A DNA stretch of 64,000 bases, taken from the NCBI GenBank assembly GCA_965220265.1, contig CBDCPM010000004.1, positions 4,464,001-4,528,000 on the forward strand, written 5' to 3'. The position numbers and the translations under genes are program-made. Shown in pieces: positions 8,553 through 16,918 of the stretch. The stretch is from Bin87 sp965220265. GTDB lineage: Bacteria; Chloroflexota; Dehalococcoidia; Lucifugimonadales; UBA3495. Each line of letters starts with the position of its first letter. Position 1 is the stretch's first letter. The notes under the pieces were generated by a model. That model was not told the origin of the DNA. It ran no database searches and saw nothing but the letters and a program-made list of their open reading frames with translations.

Positions 8553-9200
8553 CTAGCCGGCGGCGATCGATTCCACCGAAGGATTGGTACGGTACTTGAG
8601 AGTCCAGAAATGGACTAGTCCAATTACCACAAATATGGCGACACAGTACCAAATAGGCGACCACGAGATGTCGAATATCGCCTTGGCAATGATTATCGAC
8701 GCGATGTAGACAAAAGCGAGGGTGATCGTCGTGCTGCGGGTGGTCCACAGGATCACCAATGCCGGCAACCCCATGAGCAGCACCGGGCCCATGAGCACGG
8801 CTGTGGTCACGCCGAGGGCAGTTGCCGCACCGCGACCGCCCCTAAAGCGAAGCCAAACGGGCCAGATATGCCCAGCCATGGCGGAGGCGCCAGCCAGCAT
8901 ACCTGGCCCGGACAATTCCGGCAGCGATTCAGCCGGTTCGTGCGGATCCGTGGATATCAGGCTGACCAGGATATTGAAGGCGAAAACCGGAGCGATACCC
9001 TTGGCGATATCCACGACACCCACGGCGATACCCCATCCGCGGCCGTAAATGCGGCCCATGTTGCCGGCGCCGGAGTTGCCGTCGCCCAAGTCGCGGATAT
9101 CTGTGAAGCGTCGAGCGGCGCGGCGGGCAGCCAAGTATGCCGTAGGCAAGCTGCCCACCAGGTAGCCAACAACGAGTGCTGCGCCGGACAGCCACAACAT
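8553..9200 (-). CDS. plsY: Glycerol-3-phosphate acyltransferase PlsY
   Basis: PlsY is an integral membrane enzyme that transfers an acyl group from acyl-phosphate to glycerol-3-phosphate, the first step of phospholipid synthesis. The 215-residue protein shows the three cytoplasmic motifs: GSLPTAYLA followed by GDGNSGAGNMGR (about residues 40-51, usually GSGNxGATNxxR), then GHIWPVWLRFRGGRGAAT (about 110-127, usually GHxFPxFxxFxGGKGVAT). It has five to seven hydrophobic helices. The second motif has Arg where Lys is common, a conservative change. It runs convergently towards the DMT transporter with a 26-bp gap. The call is firm. Confidence 0.93.
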   Translation of the reverse strand: MLWLSGAALVVGYLVGSLPTAYLAARRAARRFTDIRDLGDGNSGAGNMGRIYGRGWGIAVGVVDIAKGIAPVFAFNILVSLISTDPHEPAESLPELSGPGMLAGASAMAGHIWPVWLRFRGGRGAATALGVTTAVLMGPVLLMGLPALVILWTTRSTTITLAFVYIASIIIAKAIFDISWSPIWYCVAIFVVIGLVHFWTLKYRTNPSVESIAAG

Positions 9201-9242
9201 TGCACGACCTCCGACCTCGCGACGCCCGCGTTTATTGCATGA

Positions 9243-10208
9243 TCAGGTGGCTGTTACGGGCTGCCTTACCTGCGTGCACCAGTGCCTGTACTTGGGATTG
9301 TTACCGACCACGATATCGAAGTACATACGCTGCAATTCAGTGGTTATCGGACCAGGCTGACCGTCAGCTATGGGGCGACAGTCAAGCTCCACCACCGGTG
9401 TCAGATGCGCTGCCGTCCCGCTGAGGAAGACCTCGTCAGCGAGGTACAACTCGCTACGGTCGATGGTACGCATCTGCACTTCCAAACCAAGGTCGTTGTC
9501 AGCCAGCTGCATAACGGTGTCGCGGGTGATACCGCCGAGGACGTTGTCCTCGAGGGGAGGGGTGTAGATGCGACCGTTTTTGACCATGAAAATATTCTCG
9601 CCCGAGCCTTCGGACACATGGCCGTCGTGGTTGAGCAAGATGGCCTCGTCGAAGCCGGCGATGGTAGCTTCGGTCTTGGCAAGGATGCTGTTGATGTAGA
9701 TTCCGCATGCCTTGATGCGCGCCGGTATCATCGGGTCGTCGACGCGACGCCAGGAGGAAGTGCAGCAACGCAGCCGATCGCTTCCCAGATAGTTGCCGAA
9801 AGGCACGGTGATCAGGGTGAAGTCCGATGCCAGTTCCTGAAGCTTCAGGTTAGCGACCAACTCTTCACTCTTGTAAGCGAGGGGCCGGATATATATGTCG
9901 GAATCGTGGCGGTTGCGCTCGACCAATTCGACGGTAATGTTGCAAAGATCTTCGGCCGAGTATGGGATGTCCAACATGAGGATGCGACATCCGTCCAAAA
10001 GGCGGTCGTAGTGCTCCCTCATGCGAAAGATATTGATGGCTCCCTGCTCCTCGTTCCAGTTGCCGCGGATACCCTCGAACACGCCGGTCCCGTAGTGGAG
10101 CGCGTGGGTCATTACGCTTACTTTGGCCTCGCTAGCTGGTACGAACTGCCCGCGGAAAAACACTTGCAGTTGGTCGGAATCGAAGGAAGCCTGGCCATTG
10201 GTAGTCAC
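9243..10208 (-). CDS. ilvE: Branched-chain amino acid aminotransferase
   Basis: This is a fold-IV PLP aminotransferase of 321 residues, the usual IlvE length. It interconverts branched-chain amino acids and their 2-oxo acids with 2-oxoglutarate as partner. Family features are HALHYGTGVFEGIRG (about 37-51), YIRPLAYKS (about 102-110), the PLP-binding Lys in ARIKACGIYINSILAK (about 165-180), and GHVSEGSGENIFMVKNG with EVFLSGTAAHLTPV near the C-terminus. The EGSGENIF and SGTAA phosphate-binding loops are intact. D-amino acid or 4-amino-4-deoxychorismate lyase relatives share the fold, but YGTGVFEG and YIRP fit IlvE. It precedes plsY on the same strand. Confidence 0.92.
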   Translation of the reverse strand: MTTNGQASFDSDQLQVFFRGQFVPASEAKVSVMTHALHYGTGVFEGIRGNWNEEQGAINIFRMREHYDRLLDGCRILMLDIPYSAEDLCNITVELVERNRHDSDIYIRPLAYKSEELVANLKLQELASDFTLITVPFGNYLGSDRLRCCTSSWRRVDDPMIPARIKACGIYINSILAKTEATIAGFDEAILLNHDGHVSEGSGENIFMVKNGRIYTPPLEDNVLGGITRDTVMQLADNDLGLEVQMRTIDRSELYLADEVFLSGTAAHLTPVVELDCRPIADGQPGPITTELQRMYFDIVVGNNPKYRHWCTQVRQPVTAT

Positions 10209-10457
10209 GTAATGCCCCCTTTGAGCATAGATTTCGCAGCATTATACCGTCGACAGCTGAATGTTGCCAATTGACAGAGAAACGCCGGACGGGTCAATAC
10301 GACGGCTGTAGCCGCCTTATTGCAGGCGCGCGGACGGTTGATGGTGCGACAGGCTCACCAGAACAGTCCGTTGACCGGATCAAGATGAGCGACGTCGGGA
10401 TTGTGACAGCGGGTCGGACGGAACCAGGGTGGCCACGCCTCACGACCTCACGCGACC

Positions 10458-11102
10458 TCACGCGTTTTTCCGGTGATCTTCAGAGAGATCCGGAATTGGG
10501 GATGAGAGGAGGCAGTTGCTGACCAGATAGGCCAGGATGACATCGACACATTCGCCGGGGGTTCGCCCGGTGGTGTCCATAGAGATTTCGGCCTCCTGAG
10601 GACGCTCAAAGGGAGAGTCGATTCCGGTGAAATTGGTAATCTGGCCGGCGCGCGCGCGACGATATAGGCCCTTGTTATCCCGCTGCTCACACAGTGCGAG
10701 CGGGGTGTCCACGAACACTTCGATGAATTTGCCGTCCGGCACCAGGCTGCGAGCAAACACACGCTCTGCCTGGAAGGGCGAGATGCAGGCGGCAAGAGTG
10801 ATAAGCCCGGCGTCGTACATGAGGCTGGCTACCTCGGCCATGCGCCGGACGTTCTCGCGTCGGGCGGCTTCGCTGAAATCCAAATCACGATTGAGGCCAT
10901 GGCGAAGGTTGTCGCCGTCCAGCACGTAGGCGAGCAAGCCGCTATCATAGAGCCGCTTGGCCAGACAATTGGCCAACGTCGTCTTGCCGGCGCCCGACAA
11001 CCCGGTGAACCAAAGGACCAACGGCTCCTGGTTGAGCAACGCGGTCCGGTCGCGCCGGGATATGGCGTAGTCCTGCCAAAATACGTCTGCGTACTTGCTC
11101 AT
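10458..11102 (-). CDS. cysC: Adenylylsulfate kinase
   Basis: CysC phosphorylates adenylyl sulfate (APS) to PAPS using ATP. Walker A is FTGLSGAGKTT (about residues 32-42). The APS-binding segment DGDNLRHGLNRDL follows, then ACISPFQAERVFARSL and the lid-like LYRRARAGQITNFTGIDSPFERP. ATG 11102 gives MSKYADVFW, and a GTG at 11111 is a possible alternative. The protein is a stand-alone kinase without a fused sulfurylase. No other sulfate-activation gene is nearby, so PAPS may serve sulfation rather than assimilation. The arylsulfotransferase-like protein at 6320 does not use PAPS in its known family, so the two should not be linked without evidence. Confidence 0.94.
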   Translation of the reverse strand: MSKYADVFWQDYAISRRDRTALLNQEPLVLWFTGLSGAGKTTLANCLAKRLYDSGLLAYVLDGDNLRHGLNRDLDFSEAARRENVRRMAEVASLMYDAGLITLAACISPFQAERVFARSLVPDGKFIEVFVDTPLALCEQRDNKGLYRRARAGQITNFTGIDSPFERPQEAEISMDTTGRTPGECVDVILAYLVSNCLLSSPIPDLSEDHRKNA

Positions 11103-11172
11103 ATCGCGCACCGCGGATCAGTTATCGCCAGCGATTATATCGCAGACCGGCCAGCAACTACCCTGCTGGTGC

Positions 11173-11357
11173 GCTGACGCGTACCCACTTGCGGATAAAC
11201 GGTCTTTGCCGGCGAAGCCACGCCACCCCGTGCTTGATACGGGGTGGGGCGGCGATCTCGTTGCCAGAGGGGTCATCGTCCAGGCGGTGGAACTGCCGCT
11301 CCGTTTCGCACCGCGCAATGACGAGCTGGGTTCGCGTGAGTGCCATTGCGAAGACGC
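11173..11357. repeat. Dispersed palindromic repeat, copy A
   Basis: This lies in a gene-free stretch (11103-11485). It contains GCTGACGCGTACCC near 11173 and degenerate forms of the CATTGCGAGCGAAGCGCGGCAATC palindrome: GGCGATCTCGTTGCCAGAGG on one side and CGCGCAATGACGAGCTGGGT on the other. The same blocks recur at 16022 and 16588. Short ORFs here are not convincing genes. Confidence 0.55.
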
Positions 11358-11412
11358 TATTTCACTTTGAGTGGAGGTGCCTCCATCACAAACCGTGATA
11401 ACAACCGGGCTG

Positions 11413-11441
11413 TTGGAACGGTTCTTCATTTGTGATAGAAT
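11413..11441 (+). promoter_or_regulatory. Promoter upstream of the SelW-like gene
   Basis: TTGGAA at 11413-11418 and TAGAAT at 11436-11441 are separated by 17 bp, a plausible sigma-70-type promoter. It lies about 45 bp before the start codon at 11486. It supports independent transcription of this short gene. Confidence 0.45.
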
Positions 11442-11485
11442 TCTCAAGGCAGGCGCCAAATACACGTTCGATTCGGAGGAGAAAC

Positions 11486-11773
11486 ATGGAAGGCAAAGTC
11501 CAGATCGAGATTACCTACTGCGTGCCTTGACAGCACCACGCTACCGCCACGTGGATGGCGAACGAGTTTTTCCGGGCCTACGGCGGCGACGCCGCTATCA
11601 CGATCTCCCCCCGCGGTCAGAGCATCATGGAAGTGTTCGTGGACGGCGAGAAGATCTTTGACCGGAAGGCCGAGGGCAACATCTATCCCGACTTGGGCCG
11701 CGTCCGCAAGATGAAGGAAGTCATTTCCGCCAGGATCGCGAACGCTGACCTTGCCGTGGCTGCCGACAACTAG
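11486..11773 (+). CDS. SelW/Rdx-family selenoprotein (UGA read as selenocysteine at residue 15)
   Basis: The frame starts at ATG 11486 with GGAGGAG at 11475-11481 and runs 95 residues to TAG 11771-11773, interrupted only by TGA at 11528-11530. Reading that TGA as Sec gives EITYC-V-P-U at residues 8-15, the CxxU (CxxC) redox motif of the SelW/SelT/SelH (Rdx) family. The downstream part also fits: a helix ATWMANEFF, a strand with a basic SPRGQSIMEVFVDGEKIFDRK segment, and a terminal helix. Length and layout match SelW-like proteins, which are small thioredoxin-fold oxidoreductases. A promoter lies upstream and a strong terminator downstream, so it is a complete single-gene unit. A stem-loop just after the TGA could serve as a bacterial SECIS. 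Ordinary gene calling would report only the fragment after the TGA. Confidence 0.8.
11533..11557 (+). other. Candidate bacterial SECIS hairpin
   Basis: Directly after the TGA codon at 11528, CCACG (11536-11540) pairs with CGTGG (11550-11554) around a 9-base loop that contains a G. The stem extends by two pairs past a bulged A. The distance and size fit bacterial SECIS elements, which sit in the coding sequence just after UGA. Such elements are loosely conserved, so this is supporting evidence only. Confidence 0.45.
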
Positions 11774-11799
11774 TCGAGCGCCCAAACCGGAATTGATGG

Positions 11800-11831
11800 C
11801 CGCCGCCCCTAAGGGCGGCGGTCGCTTTTTA
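11800..11831 (+). terminator. Rho-independent terminator after the selenoprotein gene
   Basis: A 9-bp GC stem, CCGCCGCCC (11800-11808) with GGGCGGCGG (11813-11821), has a 4-base loop and is followed by a run of five T at about 11826-11830. It ends the SelW-like transcript and faces the convergent tmk gene. Confidence 0.85.
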
Positions 11832-11845
11832 TGAGCCGGAAATAA

Positions 11846-12523
11846 TCAGTCAGTCTCAACGCAGCCGAGTCGGACGACGTTTTTGCCAACCAGCAGCGGG
11901 CATACCCGTGCCCAAACCGCAGCGGACACATCATCGATGGAGTGATTACCCTCCACCAAGCACCAAGTATCCGATCCGGCTTCCTGTTCACGGAACCCCT
12001 GACACACCGCCTTGTGGAAGGCGATTTCTTCATCTTCAAAACGGTCGGCGGCATCGGCGATGAGCAGAGGGAGCTGAAGTTGCCGGCTGTTGACGCGTCC
12101 CAATCCCACCAGCGGATCGACATCCAGCAGGATGGTCAGATCCGGATAGCGCCCGCCGGTCACATAATCATTAAGCCATTGAATCCGCTCCAACTCGATT
12201 TCGCGACCGTATCCCTGATAGGCGACGGTTGATCCGGCGAAGCGGTCGGCGACGACTATTGAACCAACGTCCAATTCCGGGCGGATGCGCTCCGCCATCA
12301 GTTGGGCACGTGAAGCTTCAAATAAGAGCAGCTCCGCCGGCGGTGAAACAGGCTCTCCACCAATCAGAACCTGTCTCAGATAATCGCCAATAGGGGTAGA
12401 ACCTGGCTCGTGCACGAGCAACGTGCGATAGCCCTTCTGTCGAAGCGCCGCTTCCAGGATTCCAGCCTGTGTGGACTTGCCCGCCCCTTCACCGCCTTCA
12501 AAGGCTATGAAAACCCCCGACAT
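11846..12523 (-). CDS. tmk: Thymidylate kinase
   Basis: Tmk phosphorylates dTMP to dTDP. The P-loop is FEGGEGAGKST (residues 8-18). The dTMP-binding EPGSTPIGDYLRQ follows, with Glu-Pro-Gly at about 39-41 and Ser-Thr where Gly-Gly-Thr is usual. The DRF motif is in VVADRFAGSTVAYQGYGR (about 90-107). A lid region follows near DVDPLVGLGRVNSR. At 225 residues it has normal length. The start MSGVFIAFEGGEGAGKST fits the family exactly. It is the last gene of a minus-strand block (tmk, R3H ATPase, pdxT, pdxS, rnc, dsbA-like), with gaps that may hold separate promoters. Confidence 0.94.
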   Translation of the reverse strand: MSGVFIAFEGGEGAGKSTQAGILEAALRQKGYRTLLVHEPGSTPIGDYLRQVLIGGEPVSPPAELLLFEASRAQLMAERIRPELDVGSIVVADRFAGSTVAYQGYGREIELERIQWLNDYVTGGRYPDLTILLDVDPLVGLGRVNSRQLQLPLLIADAADRFEDEEIAFHKAVCQGFREQEAGSDTWCLVEGNHSIDDVSAAVWARVCPLLVGKNVVRLGCVETD

Positions 12524-12624
12524 CGTCGTGACCCCCGGTTGCCTGTCAACTTTCCCGGATCAGGGTAGCAGATGCGAGGCCGGCGCTATGCGTGGTCCGA
12601 CCCCCCATTTCAGGCATCCAACCG

Positions 12625-14295
12625 CTAGGGGCGGTAGATGAGCACGCCGCGCTGGGGATCACGGCCGCGGCTGGTGGAGGCGAGATTGAACTCCTCGGCG
12701 AGCAAGTGCTGCAGGCGTCGGATGTAAGGACGCTGGGGGCCGAGCTGGACGCTGAATTCGCCGTCCAATACCCGACGAGCGGCGTCCTCAACTTCGGCAC
12801 GAGCGGCAGCCATCGCATCGGGGTTGGTGTCCTCTCTTCCCTCGGACCGGCTGCGCGGGAGAGCCAAGTCAATTCCCTGATCACGGGCGAGGGAGGTCAG
12901 GAACTCGGACACCTGGGGCACGGTGTTCTTGCGCAGGACGTACACGGGCACGTTGTTGCTCTCGGCGATGCGCACCAACTGGCTGCCTCGCCGGTAGTGG
13001 TTCTTGGTGGTGAGCAGCACGCTGGCGCGGCGGAGCTCGCTGACGATCTCAGCGGTGGCCTCTCGCTCGGCCAGGGCTGCCTCAACCTTGTCGCGGCTGA
13101 CGCCGAAAAGGAACAACCTGGCATCCAACCTGCGGCTGGTGGAACCGTTGGTATCGGGTTCATCTCGGAAGGACTCCGGCGGGTACCCATCGTACTCGGT
13201 GTCGCCGCTGTCAGACCGCTTGCGGCCACGGCGACCGCGGATGTCGTTGGCCGACCACGGGGTCTGCCCGACTTCACTGGGGCGTGGAGCGGTCGTGCGG
13301 GTCACGTTGCCCTCGGTGTCCATGCGTCGCACTTCGGGCTCGACAGGATAGCCCCGCAGCCACTGGTCGACCACCTGGGAGACGTCCTCGTGGACCAGGA
13401 CCTCGTCCCAGTCGCGGATTTCGACCACAACATCGAAGGTGGGAGGGGCCTTGCGCTCGAGGACCGTTTTCTGGGTGCCACGGAACCGCGCCTCCTGATC
13501 GCCCAGGGTGACAGTCTGCACTCCGCCGACCAGGTCGGACAGCGTGGGGTTCATGATCAGGTTGTCCAGGGAATTGCCGTGGGCGGTGGCGACCAACTGG
13601 ACGCCGCGCTCGGCAATGGTGCGGGCGGCGGTGGCCTCCTGGGTGGTGCCCATCTCGTCGATGATGATTACCTGCGGCATGTGGTTTTCCACCGCTTCGA
13701 TCATCACGCCGTGCTGTTCGGTCGGCGTCGGGACTTGCATGCGACGGGAATGGCCGATGGCGGGGTGCGGAATGTCGCCGTCGCCGGCGATTTCGTTGGA
13801 AGTGTCAACGATGATAACGCGTTTGAGGGCTTCGTCGGCCAGGACACGGGCGACCTCGCGGAGCATGGTGGTCTTGCCGACGCCAGGGCGGCCCAAGAGG
13901 AGGATGTTCTGGCCGCTGTAGGCCAGGTCCTCGATGATCTTGATGGTACCGAATACGGCACGCCCGACGCGACAGGTTATGCCAACCACGTCTCCGCTGC
14001 GGTTGCGGATTGCCGAGATCCGATGCAGGGTCCGCTCCATGCCGGCGCGGTTATCGTCGCCGAAGTTGCCGATGCCGGAGACGACATGCTCCAGATCTTC
14101 CCGGCTCGCGGGATCTTCGCCCAGGAGCACATCACCGTGGGAGAAACGGGCCTCGGGCACGCGTCCCAAATCAAGGATAACTTCTAACAGGTCATCAAGC
14201 TCTTCCTGCTGCCGGAGTCGCTGGGTAACCCTCTCCGGTAGGACTGCCAACAGTTGCTGCAATTCATCCTGGGCCAGCTGTTCGACCGTTACCAA
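12625..14295 (-). CDS. SpoIIIAA/Ycf45-like ATPase with C-terminal R3H domain
   Basis: This 556-residue protein joins a SpoIIIAA-like secretion-type ATPase to an R3H nucleic-acid-binding domain. Walker A is LLGRPGVGKTTMLRE (about residues 132-146), and Walker B with its Glu is QVIIIDEMGTTQEA (about 206-219). Sensor-like VQLVATAHGNSL follows. A linker rich in Arg and Asp separates this from a C-terminal domain. The R3H signature is at the end (RPYIRRLQHLLAEEFNLAS, about 520-538), where R-x3-H is R-x3-Q here. The same two-domain protein is common in Chloroflexota, cyanobacteria and plastids (Ycf45) and also occurs outside spore formers. Its role is unknown, probably RNA or ssDNA related. Confidence 0.86.
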   Translation of the reverse strand: MVTVEQLAQDELQQLLAVLPERVTQRLRQQEELDDLLEVILDLGRVPEARFSHGDVLLGEDPASREDLEHVVSGIGNFGDDNRAGMERTLHRISAIRNRSGDVVGITCRVGRAVFGTIKIIEDLAYSGQNILLLGRPGVGKTTMLREVARVLADEALKRVIIVDTSNEIAGDGDIPHPAIGHSRRMQVPTPTEQHGVMIEAVENHMPQVIIIDEMGTTQEATAARTIAERGVQLVATAHGNSLDNLIMNPTLSDLVGGVQTVTLGDQEARFRGTQKTVLERKAPPTFDVVVEIRDWDEVLVHEDVSQVVDQWLRGYPVEPEVRRMDTEGNVTRTTAPRPSEVGQTPWSANDIRGRRGRKRSDSGDTEYDGYPPESFRDEPDTNGSTSRRLDARLFLFGVSRDKVEAALAEREATAEIVSELRRASVLLTTKNHYRRGSQLVRIAESNNVPVYVLRKNTVPQVSEFLTSLARDQGIDLALPRSRSEGREDTNPDAMAAARAEVEDAARRVLDGEFSVQLGPQRPYIRRLQHLLAEEFNLASTSRGRDPQRGVLIYRP

Positions 14296-14370
14296 CTATG
14301 CCTCCTGGTGGGGCTGCTTATTGTTGCGCTATCGTGGCCAAAGCTTCGGGGAATGACAGGTTATGGACGG

Positions 14371-14991
14371 CTAGCGGACACGGGGAGTGTCGATGAGGGA
14401 GGCTTCAGGGTCGAAGGGAGGTCCGCCGGCCAGGGAGACGAAGTAGCGGTGAATGCGAGCGTCGGGGGTGAGCTCGGGGTGGAATGAAGTGGCCATCATG
14501 TTTCCCTGCTGGACTGCAACTGGCCGGCCGTCGGGAAGGGCAGCCAGGATTTCCACCGAGTCACCGACCCGGATAATTACCGGGGCGCGGATAAAAATGG
14601 CATGATATTCGCGTTCACCCAACCCTCGGATCCGCAGGTCATGCTCGAAGGAGTCGACCTGGCGACCGAATGCGTTGCGCTGGACGCCAACGTCCATGAG
14701 GCCCATCGGCACTGGGTCGTCCTCGGTAATCTCGTTGGCCAGCATGATCATGCCCGCGCATGTGCCCCACACGGCCTTGCCCCGGGTGACCATGTCCGCA
14801 ACGGGCTCGCGAAGATCGTACAGCGACATGAGACGACTGAGAGTTGTGCTCTCGCCGCCGGGGATGATCAGGCCGTCCAACCCGTCAAAGTGCTTTGGCA
14901 GGCGCACCTCAGTGGCCGCAAAGCCGACGCTGCGGAGCACGTGGCAGTGCTCCGCAAAATCACCTTGGACTGCCAAGACACCGATGTTCAA
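14371..14991 (-). CDS. pdxT: PLP synthase glutaminase subunit PdxT
   Basis: PdxT hydrolyses glutamine and channels ammonia to PdxS for pyridoxal 5'-phosphate synthesis. The class I amidotransferase triad is visible: Cys in GTCAGMIML (about residues 77-85), and His and Glu in SFHPELT near 170. The oxyanion region LIIPGGESTTLSRLM (about 42-56) is intact. Length (206) is slightly longer than usual because of a short tail. It lies 57 bp downstream of pdxS on the same strand, the standard operon order. Start ATG 14991 gives MNIGVLAVQGDFAEH, typical of the family. Confidence 0.96.
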   Translation of the reverse strand: MNIGVLAVQGDFAEHCHVLRSVGFAATEVRLPKHFDGLDGLIIPGGESTTLSRLMSLYDLREPVADMVTRGKAVWGTCAGMIMLANEITEDDPVPMGLMDVGVQRNAFGRQVDSFEHDLRIRGLGEREYHAIFIRAPVIIRVGDSVEILAALPDGRPVAVQQGNMMATSFHPELTPDARIHRYFVSLAGGPPFDPEASLIDTPRVR

Positions 14992-15048
14992 CTAAACGAA
15001 CAGCCTCTTTGCCGTAAGCTCGATACGTTCTTTGCGAGAATAACCCGT

Positions 15049-15942
15049 TCAGATACTGCGGGTGGCGAGAAGTTCCTGATCGGACAACTCGCGAACGCTC
15101 CGGCCGACCATAGGCTCGCCGAGGTCCTTGGACACGTCGGCCAGGATATGGGGGTCATTGTAGTGAGTGACTGCCTGGACGATGGCGTGACCGCGGCTGG
15201 CCGGATCGCCGGACTTGAAGATGCCGGAGCCTACGAAGACGCCATCGGCTCCCAACTGCATCATGAGAGCGGCGTCGGCCGGGGTAGCCACGCCGCCGGC
15301 GGCGAAGTTGACCACGGGCAGGCGGCCTTCTTCGCGAGTTTGCATGAGGAGGTCAAGGCTCACACGCATATCCCTCGCCTCGACCACCATCTCATCGTCG
15401 GGCATATTCCGGAGCTTGCGGATGGCATCCTGCACGGCCCGCATGTGGCGGACGGCTTCGACCACGTCGCCGGTGCCGGCTTCGCCCTTGGTGCGGATCA
15501 TCGCGGCGCCTTCGGACATGCGGCGCAGGGCTTCACCCAAGTCGCGGCAGCCGCAGACGAAGGGGACGGTGAAGTCGTGCTTCCAGACGTGATGCTCCTC
15601 GTCGGCGGGGGTCAGGACTTCAGACTCGTCGACGTAGTCGACGCCCATGGCTTGCAGGATCTGCGCTTCGACGAAGTGGCCAATACGGCACTTGGCCATC
15701 ACCGGTATGGAAACGGAATTGATGATGTCAGCGATCATAGACGGATCGCTCATGCGCGCAACACCGCCATCCGACCGAATGTCTGCGGGCACCCTTTCCA
15801 AGGCCATCACGGCGACCGCGCCGGCTTCCTGGGCGATACGGGCCTGCTCGGCGTTGACAACGTCCATAATGACGCCGCCTTTGAGCATCTGAGCGTGGCC
15901 GGATTTAACGGCAAAAGTACCGGTTAGGACGTCTGCAACCAT
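15049..15942 (-). CDS. pdxS: PLP synthase subunit PdxS
   Basis: PdxS condenses ribose 5-phosphate, glyceraldehyde 3-phosphate and ammonia to pyridoxal 5'-phosphate in a twelve-fold ring with PdxT. The 297-residue protein is strongly conserved: KSGHAQMLKGGVIMDVVN at the start, ALERVPADIR (about residues 46-55), the Lys-bearing MAKCRIGHFVEAQIL, IRTKGEAGTGDVVEAVRHMR, and NFAAGGVATPADAALMMQLGADGVFVGSGIFKS. It is the first gene of the pdxS-pdxT pair. This route (deoxyxylulose-independent) supplies PLP for enzymes such as the nearby IlvE. Confidence 0.97.
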   Translation of the reverse strand: MVADVLTGTFAVKSGHAQMLKGGVIMDVVNAEQARIAQEAGAVAVMALERVPADIRSDGGVARMSDPSMIADIINSVSIPVMAKCRIGHFVEAQILQAMGVDYVDESEVLTPADEEHHVWKHDFTVPFVCGCRDLGEALRRMSEGAAMIRTKGEAGTGDVVEAVRHMRAVQDAIRKLRNMPDDEMVVEARDMRVSLDLLMQTREEGRLPVVNFAAGGVATPADAALMMQLGADGVFVGSGIFKSGDPASRGHAIVQAVTHYNDPHILADVSKDLGEPMVGRSVRELSDQELLATRSI

Positions 15943-16021
15943 GCGCGCGCCTCCTCAATGACAAACGAATGCTTAATCCCATTATAGCCGCCGCCGCCGG
16001 GCCAATCAAATGTCTACAGCC

Positions 16022-16088
16022 GCTGACGCGTACCCGCTGGCGTTCAAACTGTCATTGCGCGCGAAGCGCGGCAATCTCGTTGGCGGAA
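16022..16088. repeat. Dispersed palindromic repeat, copy B
   Basis: It opens with GCTGACGCGTACCCGCTGGC and continues to CATTGCGCGCGAAGCGCGGC and AATCTCGTTGGC. The block order matches copy C at 16588, and the opening block also occurs in copy A at 11173. Confidence 0.6.
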
Positions 16089-16587
16089 ATCGTGTGCTGG
16101 CACCCCGTACCGGCGAATAATCATTCGCCCCTACCGTCACCGCCATCGGTGGTTCCCGGTCCAGATCCATTTTCTATGACACCACCCCCCTTGCCATATT
16201 CCGCACGTATGCTCTAACATGGTTGCACCGGCGGTAAACCGTTTCCATCGACCAGGTTCCGAGCCTTCACGGCCAATCAGCACTAAGTCGCTGCCGGCCT
16301 TTGTGGGTGACTGTCTCCGGCCACTTTACCCGGTGTAGTCGCCCCGGCCACAGCGCGCCATGCTTCAGGCATGGAGAATGAGAGCAAAAAACCCAGCGCA
16401 CCACCTCCGGCCGTAGGGCTGATAACCGCTCGGAACCTGGTCAACACTCTCTCAGTCATCGCCTGTACATCCCAAACATCGGGAGGAAGCCCATCGCAAA
16501 ACGAACCCGAATACTCTGAGGCGGCAGCGGTCCATCGCCTGTACCGTGCCGCCTCAAAAATCCCAACCCGCGCTCCCACCGGCAAAC

Positions 16588-16760
16588 CCTGACGTTACCC
16601 GCTTGCGTTCTAACTGTCATTGCGAGCGCCCTTTTGCTTGTCATTGCGAGCGAAGCGCGGCAATCTCGTCGGCAGAGGAGGCGTCGTCACGGCGAAGGGA
16701 TTGCCGCTTCGCTACGCTCCTCGCAATGACAAACTGGGTGCGCGCGAGGCTGCAACCGTT
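16588..16760. repeat. Dispersed palindromic repeat, copy C (full-length form)
   Basis: This begins with a variant of the GCTGACGCGTACCCGCTTGC block. It then has an inverted pair: TCATTGCGAGCGAAGCGCGG at 16641-16660 continuing to CAATC, and its near-complement at 16700-16730 ending CTCCTCGCAATGA. Together they form a long imperfect palindrome. The left arm is itself partly duplicated at 16617-16628. Repeats of the CATTGCGAGCGAAGC type are widespread non-coding elements in some genomes. Confidence 0.65.
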
Positions 16761-16918
16761 AGCCCAGGGATCAGCCTGCATGCGGGAGAGGGAAGCGAGG
16801 CATCAACCGGGTTTGGGTACATTTTTCGGCTTGGGAAAAGCCGGTTAAATGCACTGGACCGCCGAGCTTCGCTGGCGATAGCGGTCATGATTGGCCGAGG
16901 GCTCCGAAGTTGACGGCC

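Larger units (their letters stand above)
15943..16918. other. Gene-free region with dispersed repeats
   Basis: Nearly 1 kb separates pdxS from rnc. I see no frame with family resemblance or a good ribosome-binding site. It holds two copies of a palindromic repeat (16022-16088 and 16588-16760), and the rest is unassigned. The stretch may contain the pdxS promoter near its left end, but none is clear. Confidence 0.6.

Noticed and set aside
12592..14187. A 531-codon plus-strand open frame antisense to the R3H ATPase
   Set aside because: It mirrors the codon structure of a conserved ATPase gene with clear Walker motifs. The antisense product has no recognisable domain.
14602..15927. A plus-strand open frame of 441 codons across pdxT and pdxS
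   Set aside because: It is antisense to two strongly conserved genes and crosses their intergenic gap, and no domain is visible.
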